A program made the position numbers and the translations under genes. The notes below the pieces were generated by a model. It made no database searches. It was not told the DNA's origin and saw only the letters and a list, made by a program, of their open reading frames with translations. DNA of 64,000 bases from AP-15 sp963787425 (GTDB taxonomy: Bacteria; Pseudomonadota; Alphaproteobacteria; ATCC43930; CGMCC-115725): NCBI GenBank assembly GCA_963787425.1, contig CAWBCV010000015.1, positions 1 through 64,000 of the forward strand, in the 5' to 3' direction. Positions 17,530-26,687 of the stretch are shown here, piece after piece; the stretch's first letter is position 1, and every line of letters starts with the position of its first letter.

Positions 17530-18504
17530 TTAAACCGTAAGTACCGTCGATCCGGTGGTTTTCCGGCCTTCGAGATCGCGATGAGCGCGAGCAGCTTCGC
17601 GTAGCGGGTAGGTCTGGTTGATCGCCAATTTCACTGCCCCGCTCTGCACCACCTGGAACAGCTCTCGCGCAGCGGTCAGCAAATCCTCTCGGCTTGCCGT
17701 GTAGGTGTTCAAAGTCGGCCGGGTTAGGAAGAGTGAGCCTTTGGCCGCCAGGATGCCGATGTCGACGGGTCCGACCGCCCCCGAAGACTGGCCGAACGAC
17801 ACCATGAGCCCAAGGGGCGCCAGACAGTCGAGAGACTTGTAGAAGGTGTCCGTGCCGACCGAGTTATAAACGACGGGCAGCTTCTTTCCCTGGGTCAGCT
17901 CATTGACCTTGGCAACGAAATCCTCGTGCTTGTAGAGGATCGTGTAGTCGCAGCCGTTCTGTTTCGCGAGCGCCGCCTTCTCCTCGTCACCGACAGTGCC
18001 GATGACGGTGGCGCCGAGATGCTTGGCCCATTGGCAGACGATGAGGCCGACTCCCCCCGCCGCGGCATGGATTAGAACCGTCTCGCCCCGCTTCACCGGA
18101 TGGGTGCGGCGGACGAGGTACCACGCAGTCATGCCCTTCAGCATCATTGCCGCGGCCTGCTGATCGGTGATGCCGTCCGGCACCGGAACGAGACGGTCGG
18201 CCGGCATCACCCGCTCGTCGGCATAGGCGCCGAGGGGTCCACCGGCATAGGCGACACGATCGCCCGGCTTCAGCCCGCTGACCCCGGGCCCCACTTCCTC
18301 GACGACACCCGCCCCCTCGGAGCCCAGCCCGCTCGGCAGCGGCAGCTGATAGAGGCCGCTGCGCTGATAGGTGTCGATGTAATTGAGGCCGACCGCAGTA
18401 TGGCGGAGGCGGATCTGGCCCTGACCGGGTTTGCCGACCTCGACCTGCTGCCATGACAGAACATCGGGGCCCCCGGATTTCTCGAAACAAATCGCGTGCG
18501 CCAT
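17530..18504 (-). CDS. qor: NADPH:quinone oxidoreductase (zeta-crystallin-like, MDR family)
   Basis: This 324-residue protein belongs to the zinc-free quinone reductase branch of the medium-chain dehydrogenases. Visible features are GLNYIDTYQRSGLYQLPLPS near 40-60, GSEGAGVVEEVGPGV, and the NADPH-binding loop HAAAGGVGLIVCQWAKHLGA near 146. YNSVGTDTF and the C-terminal REAARAHRDLEGRKTTGS are family signatures. It reduces quinones with NADPH; the physiological substrate is not known. It is read towards rho and lies close to yyaL on the same strand, with 33 bases between the yyaL stop and the qor start. Confidence 0.92.
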   Translation of the reverse strand: MAHAICFEKSGGPDVLSWQQVEVGKPGQGQIRLRHTAVGLNYIDTYQRSGLYQLPLPSGLGSEGAGVVEEVGPGVSGLKPGDRVAYAGGPLGAYADERVMPADRLVPVPDGITDQQAAAMMLKGMTAWYLVRRTHPVKRGETVLIHAAAGGVGLIVCQWAKHLGATVIGTVGDEEKAALAKQNGCDYTILYKHEDFVAKVNELTQGKKLPVVYNSVGTDTFYKSLDCLAPLGLMVSFGQSSGAVGPVDIGILAAKGSLFLTRPTLNTYTASREDLLTAARELFQVVQSGAVKLAINQTYPLREAARAHRDLEGRKTTGSTVLTV

Positions 18505-18537
18505 GACTTTCTCCTCGGTTTTTGGAGACCCAGGACG

Positions 18538-20562
18538 TTAGCGTACTCGGGTAAGACTTTCGAGCAAACTCTCCGCGTCAGTGATGGGCAGCGAGCATAC
18601 CGGCCCCTCACATACATAGGCGGCCGGTTTCCCATCAACCAAGCCCTTCCCGGCGGCTGGATGGCTAGGAGGGAGCGAGCCGCTAGGCGGCAAGGCGAGA
18701 ACGACCCGGTTCGGCAGTGAAACACGGTAAACGGCACGGAATAGGGATTGGAATAGCAGATCGTCATTCTCTCCGACGACGACGATCTGTAACGGTTTTT
18801 CGAGCAGTTCAGCGTTGTTGAGCAAAGTCGCGAGCGGCAAAAAATTGCGGGCGACTTCGCCGGAGAAGGTCTCGACGATTGCCTCGGCCCGGCGCCGGTA
18901 GGCTTCTTGGCCGGTCAGGATCGCCAGGCGGGTCAGCACCCCGACCAGGGTGCCGTTGCCGGCGGGGACGGCAGAATCTGCGGCGGTTTTCGGGCGGGCG
19001 ATCAGTCCCTCGGTGTCCTTGGCGGCAAAAAAATAGCCGCCCCCCGCCTCGTCCCAATGATATCGATCAAGCAAGGCGATCCAATCGAGGGCTTTCGAAA
19101 GGAAGTGCTCATCGCCGGTCGCTTCGTGCAATGCAAGCGCCGCTCGGCCGAGATTGGCATAATCGTCGACATTGGCAGAATGGCGGGCGCGGCCGCCGCG
19201 CCAGCTGTGCAGCAGCCGACCGTCGGCGAGGGTCATCTCTCGGCAGATGAAATCGAAGGCGCGGCGAGCGCCATCGATCCACTCCGGCCGCTCGAAGACG
19301 ATGGCGGCGTTGGCCATCGCCGAAATCATCAACCCGTTCCAGTCGGCGAGTACCTTGTCATCCCAGCCCGGCCGCACCCGGTGCTCGCGCGCCCGCAACA
19401 GGAGAGCCCGGCAAGCAGCGAGCTCTCGCTCGGTCTGCTCATCGGCACGTTCGGGCATCTCCGATCGGTTGAGAATATTCTTCTCTTCCCAATTGCCTTC
19501 CGGCGTCACGTCGTAGAAGCGTTTGAACAAGCTGGCACGTTTGCCGAGGACCTGGTCGATCTCGGCTTCGGACCAGACGTAGAATTTCCCCTCCTCGTGC
19601 TCGCTGTCGGCGTCGAGGCTGCTCGCGGAGCCGCCTTCGGGGGTCACCATCTCGCGGCTGACCCACCCGAGCGTCTCGTCGACCCGCTCTCGATAGAGCG
19701 GGTCGACGGCCTCCTGCCAGACCAAGGTCAGCAGATCGACGAGCTCGGCATTGTCGTAGAGCATCTTCTCGAAATGCGGAACGAGCCAGCGCGCATCGGT
19801 CGAATAGCGGGCGAACCCGCCGCCGAGATGATCGTAGATGCCGCCCTGGCACATCGCGTCGAGCGCCTTCACCACGGCATCGCGATAAGGCGGCTGACCG
19901 GTGCGTTTCCAGGCCCGCCACAGCAGTTCGAGTACCCCGGTCTGCGGGAATTTCGGCGCGGTGCCGATCCCACCATGCAGCTGGTCGGTCTCGCGCAGCA
20001 AACGTTCGGCGACTCGGTCGAGCAGCTCTCGGCCGATAGCGCCGCCCCTCTCCGGACGCCCGAGATTTTGCAGAGCCTGGCGCAGTGCGACGACGTTCTT
20101 CGCGACTTTGTCGCGGTCCTGCGCATAGGCGTTGCTCATCGCCTCCAAAACCTGCGGAAAACCGGGCCGCCCCCAACGCTGCTCCGGCGGGAAATAGGTG
20201 CCGCCCCAGAATGGTTCGCCATCGGGGGTCAAGAACATCGTCAGCGGCCAGCCGCCTTGCTCGCCCATCAATGCCAGCGCGTGCTGGTAGATGGCGTCGA
20301 GGTCCGGCCGCTCCTCGCGATCCACTTTGATGTTGACGAACAGCTCGTTCATCCGCGCGGCGATTTGTGGGTTTTCGAAGCTCTCGTGGGCCATCACATG
20401 GCACCAATGGCAGGCGGCATAGCCGATCGACAGCAGGATCGGCTTGCCCTGCGCCTTGGCGGCGGCAAGGGTCTCCGCGCTCCACGGCCGCCAGTGCACC
20501 GGGTTGTCCTTGTGCTGGAGGAGATAGGGGCTCGTTTCCTCGCCGAGGCGGTTGCGGTCCAT
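18538..20562 (-). CDS. yyaL: Thioredoxin-domain protein of the YyaL/SSP411 (DUF255) family
   Basis: The 674-residue product has an N-terminal thioredoxin-like domain with LGEETSPYLLQHKDNPVHW at 6-24, a hallmark of this family, and a C51-H-W-C54 motif in AACHWCHVM. After GGWPLTMFLTPDGEPFWGGT comes a large alpha/alpha-barrel of the six-hairpin glycosidase type (GGIYDHLGGGFARYSTDARW, PHFEKMLYDNAEL). The biochemical function is not known. It probably shares a transcript with qor. The start ATG at 20562 lies in a 124-base divergent gap shared with the ferredoxin gene. Confidence 0.93.
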   Translation of the reverse strand: MDRNRLGEETSPYLLQHKDNPVHWRPWSAETLAAAKAQGKPILLSIGYAACHWCHVMAHESFENPQIAARMNELFVNIKVDREERPDLDAIYQHALALMGEQGGWPLTMFLTPDGEPFWGGTYFPPEQRWGRPGFPQVLEAMSNAYAQDRDKVAKNVVALRQALQNLGRPERGGAIGRELLDRVAERLLRETDQLHGGIGTAPKFPQTGVLELLWRAWKRTGQPPYRDAVVKALDAMCQGGIYDHLGGGFARYSTDARWLVPHFEKMLYDNAELVDLLTLVWQEAVDPLYRERVDETLGWVSREMVTPEGGSASSLDADSEHEEGKFYVWSEAEIDQVLGKRASLFKRFYDVTPEGNWEEKNILNRSEMPERADEQTERELAACRALLLRAREHRVRPGWDDKVLADWNGLMISAMANAAIVFERPEWIDGARRAFDFICREMTLADGRLLHSWRGGRARHSANVDDYANLGRAALALHEATGDEHFLSKALDWIALLDRYHWDEAGGGYFFAAKDTEGLIARPKTAADSAVPAGNGTLVGVLTRLAILTGQEAYRRRAEAIVETFSGEVARNFLPLATLLNNAELLEKPLQIVVVGENDDLLFQSLFRAVYRVSLPNRVVLALPPSGSLPPSHPAAGKGLVDGKPAAYVCEGPVCSLPITDAESLLESLTRVR

Positions 20563-20686
20563 GATAACTCCCGTTGTTTGATAGCAGCGTTGCCGCCACC
20601 GGCTCGACGCGTTAGGTTTCCTAGCTTACGTCCGAACGGCGGCTCGCGACATTCGCTCCGCCACTACAACAACATGGAGAGCCCGA

Positions 20687-21031
20687 ATGCCAAGTGCGCC
20701 GGCGGATCCGCCGCTCTTTTACGATCGCCACATATTTTGCTGCACGAATGTGCGCCCTGAAGGACACCCGCGCGGCTGCTGCAGCGCCGGGGGTAGTGAG
20801 AAGTTGCGCGCCTATATGCGCGAGAAGGCCAAGGCGCTCGGTATCGAGAATATTCGGGTGAATGCCTCCGGCTGCCTCGACCGCTGCGAGCTCGGTCCCA
20901 ACATGGTCATCTATCCCGAGGGCGTCTGGTATCACTATGACAGCACCGAAGACCTCGACGAGATCCTGCAGAAACACTTGATCGAGGGCGGCCGGGTCGA
21001 CCGGCTGATGCTGCAGCCCGACCAGAAATAG
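20687..21031 (+). CDS. Thioredoxin-like [2Fe-2S] ferredoxin
   Basis: This 114-residue protein has the fold of clostridial-type thioredoxin-like ferredoxins. Cysteines fall at FCCTNVRPEGHPRGCCS near the N-terminus and NASGCLDRCELGPNMVIYPEG in the middle, the expected arrangement for one [2Fe-2S] cluster. HIFCCTN and GVWYHYDSTEDLDEIL are conserved in proteobacterial members. It may pass electrons in the neighbouring oxidative genes, but a stem terminator follows it, so it could be an independent unit. No reductase gene is next to it. Confidence 0.88.
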   Translation: MPSAPADPPLFYDRHIFCCTNVRPEGHPRGCCSAGGSEKLRAYMREKAKALGIENIRVNASGCLDRCELGPNMVIYPEGVWYHYDSTEDLDEILQKHLIEGGRVDRLMLQPDQK

Positions 21032-21063
21032 CCGAGCCGATCGGTTCGCAACATCCGACAAAG

Positions 21064-21089
21064 AATGGCCGGGTTTCGACCCGGCCATT
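21064..21089 (+). terminator. Hairpin terminator with UUCG tetraloop after the ferredoxin gene
   Basis: An 11-bp perfect stem (AATGGCCGGGT/ACCCGGCCATT) closes a TTCG loop, followed by TTGTTG. This is a very stable stem and probably separates the ferredoxin transcript from the downstream oxygenase cluster. Confidence 0.7.
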
Positions 21090-21118
21090 TGTTGCCGACA
21101 ATAAGGAGGACTTGCCTT

Positions 21119-21676
21119 ATGCCCGAAACACCGACATTCGGCCGTTATGCCGAGATCCCGTATGAGCAGATGACCCCAGAGCAGCAGGAGGGCTACCGCT
21201 CTCTGCTGGAGACGCGCGGCCGCTTGCCGGGCCCGAACAAGATCTATGTCCACAACCCCAAGCTGGTGAAGGTGATGGGGCCGCTCGGCGCCTATTTCCG
21301 CACTGGCTACTCACTGAGCGAGCGCGAGCGCGAAATCGCCGTCGTTATTATCAACAGCAAGTGGCATTCGGCCTACCCGACCAACGCGCACGAGCGCGCC
21401 GCGAAGGCGGCCGGTCTGCCGGCCGACAAGGTCGAGGCGATGTTGTCCGGCCTGCCGGCCTCGTTCGATGACAAGCGCGAACAGGTCATCTACGAGATGG
21501 CCACCTGCCTCGCGAATTCGCGCTGGGTCTCCAAGGGCCTCTTCGACCGAGCGGTCGAGGCGCTCGGCCATGAGGGCATTACCGACGTGATCTGCTTGAT
21601 GGGCTTTTACAGCAGCGTGTCGATGACCCTGGCCTTCTACGACGTGCCGGCCGGCGCCGAGGGCATGCAGCGGTAA
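21119..21676 (+). CDS. Carboxymuconolactone decarboxylase-family protein
   Basis: ATG 21119 follows a strong AAGGAGG site and gives 185 residues. The AhpD/CMD-like region covers about 50-150, with SLSEREREIAVVIINSKWHS and YPTNAHERAAKAAGLP. In place of the two redox cysteines of AhpD this protein has S-A-Y in the equivalent stretch, so it is the non-peroxidase branch. Such proteins often accompany aromatic or dicarboxylate breakdown genes. Here it is directly upstream of a Rieske oxygenase and an amidohydrolase on the same strand, which suggests one catabolic operon with an unknown substrate. Confidence 0.85.
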   Translation: MPETPTFGRYAEIPYEQMTPEQQEGYRSLLETRGRLPGPNKIYVHNPKLVKVMGPLGAYFRTGYSLSEREREIAVVIINSKWHSAYPTNAHERAAKAAGLPADKVEAMLSGLPASFDDKREQVIYEMATCLANSRWVSKGLFDRAVEALGHEGITDVICLMGFYSSVSMTLAFYDVPAGAEGMQR

Positions 21677-21794
21677 GCCCGCAAGGGCCGTGCCGCCCGG
21701 CCCTCTCTTGACATTCCGCTGGCCTTTGGGTTCTTGCAGGAGATCAAAAGAAGAAAGAAAAGATCGTTCGGAGCAACCCTCAAGGAGGCTTTCT

Positions 21795-23093
21795 ATGGCA
21801 GACAGGGCTCCATTCTTGAAAGCGCGGTACAGCGGGTATCACCATCGGCAAGTGCCGAGCGAGGATAGCGAGCTAACTCACGTCGGCCCGGATACGGCGT
21901 GCGGCGAGTATATGCGGCGCTTCTGGCAGCCGGTCTGCTACTCCGACGACATGAAGGATCTGCCGGTACGGGTGAAGATCCTCGGCGAGGAACTGGTCGT
22001 CTTCCGCGACCGGAGCGGCGCAGTCGGCTTGCTTGAGTTGCATTGCCCGCACCGCGGCACATCGCTGGAATTTGGGCTTGTCGGCGATAAGGGAATCCGC
22101 TGCTGCTATCATGGGTGGCTGTTCGACGTTGACGGGACCATCCTTGAGACGCCCGGCGAACCGGCCAACAGCACCTTGAAGGACCGGCTGTTCCACGGCG
22201 CTTATCCGATCCACGAGGCGCATGGCATCGTATTCGCGTATCTCGGCCCACCCGAGCAGCGGCCGGCGTTTCCGACCTACGACAGCTTTGTCCGGCCGGG
22301 TTTTCGAGTGATCCCAGGCCAGAAGTATTTCTATCCGTGCAACTGGCTGCAGATCCTCGAAAACACGATGGATGCGGTGCACACCGCGTTCCTCCACACG
22401 ATCGTCAGCGGCGCGGTGTTCACCGACGAATTCGGTGTCTTGCCGGAGTTGGAGTTTGCGGAGACCCCGGTCGGGATCATCTACATCGCGACGCGTCGGG
22501 TGGGCGACAACATCTGGGCGCGGATGGTCGAGAACGTGCTGCCCAACCTCCAGCAGGTCGCGCCGATCTGGGAGACCGGCCATCAGGAGCATCCGTTCAG
22601 CGGGCCGATGATGAGCCGCTGGATCGTCCCGCTCGATGACACCAACACAATGCTGATCGAGCTCCGGCACGTGAGTGAAACCGAGGGTGTCGTGACGCCC
22701 GACTGGTGGGCCGACCGGAGCATCATGCTGCCGGGCCAGCTCGGCTTGGATACGTATGAGGAGAGCCAACGGCATCCCGGCGATTTCGAAGCTCAAGTCT
22801 CGCAGCGCCCCATCGCCGTCCATGGTTTGGAACATCTCGGCACCACCGACCGGGGCATTACGATGTTCCGCAACCAGATCCGGCGCGGCATCCGGGCGGT
22901 CAAGGCCGGCCAAGACCCCGACGGGCTCTTTCGCGACGGCGGTGGGGTGATCCCGACCTACTGCAACGACACGGTGGTGCGGGTCCCGCCGGCGAAGACA
23001 CCGGCGCTCGACAAGCAGCTGATGCGCGCGACCGGGCGACAGCTCGCCGAGAGCTATCTCAAACAGCCGCCGCTGCTCGCCGCCGCCGAATAA
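21795..23093 (+). CDS. Rieske non-haem iron aromatic-ring oxygenase, terminal oxygenase subunit
   Basis: The ATG at 21795, after CAAGGAGG, gives 432 residues. The Rieske [2Fe-2S] ligands are C84 and H86 in LHCPHRGTSLEFG and C103 and H106 in RCCYHGWLFD. The mononuclear iron region is ENTMDAVHTAFLHTIVSG near 187-205, with the N-x-D-x2-H-x4-H pattern. The C-terminal half is less conserved and resembles phthalate-dioxygenase-like (one-component) oxygenases. The substrate cannot be read from sequence. A reductase is not in the cluster, so electrons must come from elsewhere, possibly via the small ferredoxin at 20687. Confidence 0.92.
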   Translation: MADRAPFLKARYSGYHHRQVPSEDSELTHVGPDTACGEYMRRFWQPVCYSDDMKDLPVRVKILGEELVVFRDRSGAVGLLELHCPHRGTSLEFGLVGDKGIRCCYHGWLFDVDGTILETPGEPANSTLKDRLFHGAYPIHEAHGIVFAYLGPPEQRPAFPTYDSFVRPGFRVIPGQKYFYPCNWLQILENTMDAVHTAFLHTIVSGAVFTDEFGVLPELEFAETPVGIIYIATRRVGDNIWARMVENVLPNLQQVAPIWETGHQEHPFSGPMMSRWIVPLDDTNTMLIELRHVSETEGVVTPDWWADRSIMLPGQLGLDTYEESQRHPGDFEAQVSQRPIAVHGLEHLGTTDRGITMFRNQIRRGIRAVKAGQDPDGLFRDGGGVIPTYCNDTVVRVPPAKTPALDKQLMRATGRQLAESYLKQPPLLAAAE

Positions 23094-23133
23094 GCCTACC
23101 CGACGGCTGGGCAATACAACGGAGTGAGACGCC

Positions 23134-23952
23134 ATGCTGATCGTCGACGCACAGGTTCACATCTGGTCGGCCGGGCCGCCGACCAATCCGTCGCATCGTC
23201 AAGTCAATTCCTATACCGCGGAAGAATGCATCCGCGACATGGATGCCGCCGGCGTCAGTGCCTGTCTGCTGCACCCGCCGGGCTGGGACCCGAACTCCGG
23301 GAAGATATCCGAGGAGGCGGCGGCCAAATACCCGAACCGCTTCGGGATTCTCGGAAATTTCCCGCTCGACAAGCCGGAAAACCGCTCATTGATCGATACC
23401 TGGAAGAGCCGGCCGGGCATGCTCGGACTGCGTTACGCGTTCACCCAGCCGCACCAGGCCAGTTGGATGACCGACGGGACGATGGACTGGCTGTGGCCGG
23501 CGGCCGAGAAGGCCGGGATCCCGATCGCGCTGATGGCGTCGAACTATCTGCCGCAGGTCGGGCGGGTTGCCGAGCGTCATCCGGGACTGAAGCTGATCAT
23601 CGATCACTACGCGCGGGTCCGCGACGGCAAGGATGACGCCGCGCACGGCAATCAGCCGGCATTGCTGGCGCTCGCCAAATATCCCAATGTCGCCGTCAAG
23701 GCGACCGGCGCGCCGGGTAATTCGAGCCAGCCATATCCCTACCGCAACATCCACAAATACACCCAGCAGATCGTCGAGGCGTTTGGGCCCGAGCGCACTT
23801 TCTGGGGGACGGATATCACCCGCATGCCGTGTTCGTGGAAAGAGTGCGTGACGATGTTCACCGAGGAGATGCCGTGGCTCAAGGGCCGGGACCTCGAACT
23901 CGTCATGGGCCGCGCGGTCTGCGACTGGCTCGGCTGGAACCTGCAGGGCTGA
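23134..23952 (+). CDS. Amidohydrolase-family protein (PF04909-like, possible decarboxylase)
   Basis: This 272-residue TIM-barrel protein starts MLIVDAQVHIWSAGPP, where the H-x-W motif replaces the H-x-H of classical amidohydrolases, as in many 2-amino-3-carboxymuconate semialdehyde decarboxylase relatives. Other metal-site candidates are the H in LKLIIDHYAR and the D in TFWGTDITRMPC. The family contains hydrolases and non-oxidative decarboxylases acting on ring or ring-derived acids. It follows the Rieske oxygenase with a 40-base gap, so it probably acts on the product of that enzyme or its downstream metabolite. Confidence 0.87.
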   Translation: MLIVDAQVHIWSAGPPTNPSHRQVNSYTAEECIRDMDAAGVSACLLHPPGWDPNSGKISEEAAAKYPNRFGILGNFPLDKPENRSLIDTWKSRPGMLGLRYAFTQPHQASWMTDGTMDWLWPAAEKAGIPIALMASNYLPQVGRVAERHPGLKLIIDHYARVRDGKDDAAHGNQPALLALAKYPNVAVKATGAPGNSSQPYPYRNIHKYTQQIVEAFGPERTFWGTDITRMPCSWKECVTMFTEEMPWLKGRDLELVMGRAVCDWLGWNLQG

Positions 23953-23958
23953 CGATTT

Positions 23959-24051
23959 GCCCCTCACCCCGACCCTCGCCCCGCTTGCGGGGAGAGGGAG
24001 AAAACGGGGTCCCCTCGCTCCGCTTGCGGTGAGAGGGCTAGGGTGAGGGGC
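23959..24051. repeat. REP-like long inverted repeat that runs into the next gene start
   Basis: Imperfect 20-base arms (starting GCCCCTCACCC at 23959 and ending GGGTGAGGGGC at 24051) enclose two smaller palindromic cores, CCCCGCTTGCGGGG at 23979-23992 and a related CTCCGCTTGCGGTGAG copy. This is the common dispersed repeat seen in GC-rich proteobacteria. The GTG used by the M15 peptidase gene lies inside the right arm. Confidence 0.75.
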
Positions 24052-24825
24052 CTTGCTCTTGCGGCCTCTCTGCTGACCGGATTTGCGAACCCAGCGGGCG
24101 CGGCAGATTTGGCGGCGCTCGAAGCGCTTCTGCTTGCCTACCCTGAGCAGCTTGCCGGCTACGATGCTACCGGTCTCATTTGGCGGGACGGCACGCGGAT
24201 GCCGCTCTCCGACGGACTGCCGTACAAGAGCTTCGAGGAGATGCTGCGGCACGGCTCGATCCTCGATCAAATTCGCCTGCCCTACCCGGCGGGGGTCAGC
24301 GCCGCCGTCCTCATTCCGCAAGGCGACCCCGGAAGGATCCGCAACCGTGCCTTCTTTGATAAGATGTACGGCGATTGCTGGCGGGGTGAAGTAACCCCGC
24401 ATCTGGTGCCTGTGGATTGGCTCCCGCGGAGCTGGGGCCACACGGTCCGGATAACATCCGTGAACGGGGTCGCCGCGAGCCTGGCCGCGCTCTCCGCCGA
24501 GCTGGATGCGCTGCCCGCCTCGGTAAAGCGCTATGTCTTCCCGCCTTCGGGCACCTACAATTGCCGCACCGTGGCCGATACCGGGGAGCCGAGCATGCAT
24601 TCCTGGGGCGCGGCGATCGACATCAATGCCGCATATAGCAATTACTGGCTCTGGCCGCGTGTCGCACCGCGCAATGCCTTACCTACGGAAATCATCGAAA
24701 TCTTCGAGCGGCACGGCTTCATCTGGGGCGGTAAGTGGTCCCACTACGACACGATGCATTTCGAATACCGGCCGGAGTTGGTCAAGGGCTCGCCTGTGAC
24801 GCAATCGAGCGCGGCGCGCCGGTGA
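24043..24825 (+). CDS. M15-family D-alanyl-D-alanine carboxypeptidase-like protein, exported
   Basis: The 260-residue product starts with a plausible signal peptide (MRGLALAASLLTGFANPAGA, cut near A20-A21). The zinc peptidase region is near the C-terminus, with GEPSMHSWGAAIDINAAYS (zinc ligands H and D) and HYDTMHFEYRPEL (third ligand H). Enzymes of this fold trim peptidoglycan peptides in the periplasm. The only usable start in frame is GTG 24043, which lies inside the REP-like repeat, so the repeat supplies the start codon and the first residues. No strong ribosome site is seen. Confidence 0.82.
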   Translation: MRGLALAASLLTGFANPAGAADLAALEALLLAYPEQLAGYDATGLIWRDGTRMPLSDGLPYKSFEEMLRHGSILDQIRLPYPAGVSAAVLIPQGDPGRIRNRAFFDKMYGDCWRGEVTPHLVPVDWLPRSWGHTVRITSVNGVAASLAALSAELDALPASVKRYVFPPSGTYNCRTVADTGEPSMHSWGAAIDINAAYSNYWLWPRVAPRNALPTEIIEIFERHGFIWGGKWSHYDTMHFEYRPELVKGSPVTQSSAARR

Positions 24826-24864
24826 GGAGATCCGGCTGAGCATGCGCGCACTTGTGAGACCGTC

Positions 24865-25398
24865 ATGAGCAGCCTGGACCCGATTCCGTATTCCGACGCG
24901 CAGCTCCGCTTCATCCTGCAGCGCGTCAAGACCATTGCGATGGTCGGCGCTTCGTCGAACTGGAACCGGCCGAGCTATTTCGTCATGAAATACCTGCAGG
25001 GCAAAGGCTACCGGGTGATTCCGGTAAACCCGGGAATCGCAGGACAACTGCTGCTCGGCGAAACGGCTTACGCATCGTTGCGCGACATCCCTGAGCCGGT
25101 CGACATGGTCGATGTCTTCCGTCCCGCCCGTGATGCGCCCGCCATCGTCGATGATGCGATCGCGATCGGCGCCAAGGTGGTGTGGATGCAGCTCGGCATC
25201 CGCAACGACGAAGCGGCAGCTACCGCCGAAAAGGCCGGGATCGAGGTTGTCATGAACCGTGCCCCAAGATCGAGTTCGGCCGGCTCGGCGGGGAACTATC
25301 CTGGAGCGGGGTCGACAGCGGCATCATCCGCAACCGGCCCCCCGAGCCGCCGATCGCCCGGCACGGCAAGGAGCGGCCCGCGCCCTCGCACAACATGA
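24865..25398 (+). pseudogene. CoA-binding domain protein (YccU-like) with C-terminal frameshift
   Basis: The N-terminal 130 residues form a Rossmann CoA-binding domain (TIAMVGASSNWNRPSYFVMK, YRVIPVNPG, VDMVDVFRPARDAP, VVWMQLGIRNDEAA). At EVVMNR (near 25258-25261) the frame leaves the family sequence. The correct continuation CPKIEFGRLGGELSWSGV lies in the next frame, consistent with one deleted base. That second frame has no stop and runs straight into metY. The original frame does end at a TGA overlapping the metY ATG, so a compensating second indel is possible. The function of these proteins is not well defined. Confidence 0.75.
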
Positions 25399-26668
25399 CT
25401 TACGGGTTCGAGACGCGCGCGATCCACGCCGGCGCGTCGCCCGACCCGGTGACCGGGGCCCGCTCGACGCCGATCTACCAGACGACCTCCTATGTCTTCG
25501 ACGATGTCGACCACGCCGCCTCGCTCTTCAACCTGCACAATTTCGGCTATGTCTATTCGCGCCTCAACAATCCCACCGTCGCGGTTCTCGAAGAGCGAGT
25601 CGCCAGCCTCGAGGGCGGCCGCGCCGCGCTTGCCGCCGCCTCGGGGCACGCCGCACAGTTCCTGATCTTCTTCACGTTGATGGACGCGGGAGACGAGTTC
25701 ATCGCCTCGCGCAATCTCTATGGCGGCTCGCTGACTCAATTTGGGCTGTCGTTCAAAAAGCTCGGCTGGCGGTGCAATTTTGTCGACCCGACCGACCCGG
25801 AGAATTTCCGCAAGGCGCTGACCCCGCACACCGAAGCAATCTTCCTCGAGAACCTCGCCAATCCGGGCGGCATCGTCGTCGATCTCGAGCGCGTGGCGGC
25901 GATCGCGCACGAGGCCGGCATCCCCTTGATTGTCGACAACACCTTGGCCACACCCTATCTCTGCGAACCCTTCGCGTGGGGCGCCGACATCGTCTGCCAT
26001 TCCACGACCAAGTTTCTGAGCGGACATGGCCATGCGCTCGGCGGCATCGTCGTCGAGTTCCGGCCGCTTCGACTGGGCGCAGGGCGGCCGTTTCCCCTCC
26101 TTGACCGAGCCCGAGCCCGCCTATCACGGGCTCAAATTCTACGAGAATTTCGGGGATTTCGCGTTCACGACCAAGGCGCGCGCGGTGGCGTTGCGGGATT
26201 TCGGCCCGACTTTGTCGCCGATGAACGCATTTTTGACGATCACCGGCATTGAAACGCTCCATCTGCGCATGGAGCGTCATGTCGCGAATGCCCTGCGGGT
26301 CGCCGAGTTTCTGTCCGGTCATCCGCGCGTTGCCTGGGTTTCCTACGCCGGGCTGAAGGAGAGCCCGTTCCACGACCTGGCCCGGAAATACCTGCCGAGA
26401 GGGGCCGGTGCGGTCTTCACCTTCGGCGTCAAGGGCGGCTACGAGGCTGGGATCAAACTGGTCGAGAACGTAAGCCTCTTCTCGCATCTCGCCAACATCG
26501 GCGACACCCGCAGCCTGATCCTGCATCCCGCCTCGACGACCCACCGCCAGCTGACGGACGAGCAGCGTCTGGCGGCCGGCGCAGGCCCCGAACGTAATCC
26601 GCCTCTCGATCGGCCTGGAAAGCGCCGAGGACCTGATCCGCGACCTCGACGAGGCCCTCACCGGTTAG
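25395..26668 (+). pseudogene. metY: O-acetylhomoserine sulfhydrylase (PLP enzyme) with two frameshifts
   Basis: MetY uses PLP to make homocysteine or methionine from O-acetylhomoserine. The ATG at 25395 starts TYGFETRAIHAGASPDPVTG, then STPIYQTTSYVFDD, NLYGGSLTQF and the PLP-lysine region CHSTTKFLSGHGHALGG. One extra T near 26058 shifts frame; the next part reads GRFPSLTEPEPAYHGLKF to LILHPASTTHRQLTDEQ. One extra G near 26584 shifts again, and the end reads NVIRLSIGLESAEDLIRDLD before TAG at 26666. The 1274 bases equal a normal 423-residue enzyme plus two bases. Both are single-base insertions, so sequencing error is possible. Confidence 0.85.
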
Positions 26669-26687
26669 CCTTTCGCGCCAATGCTGC

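Noticed and set aside
18907..20760. 617-codon open frame on the plus strand
   Set aside because: It is antisense to yyaL in GC-rich DNA and has no family features; yyaL is clearly the coding strand.
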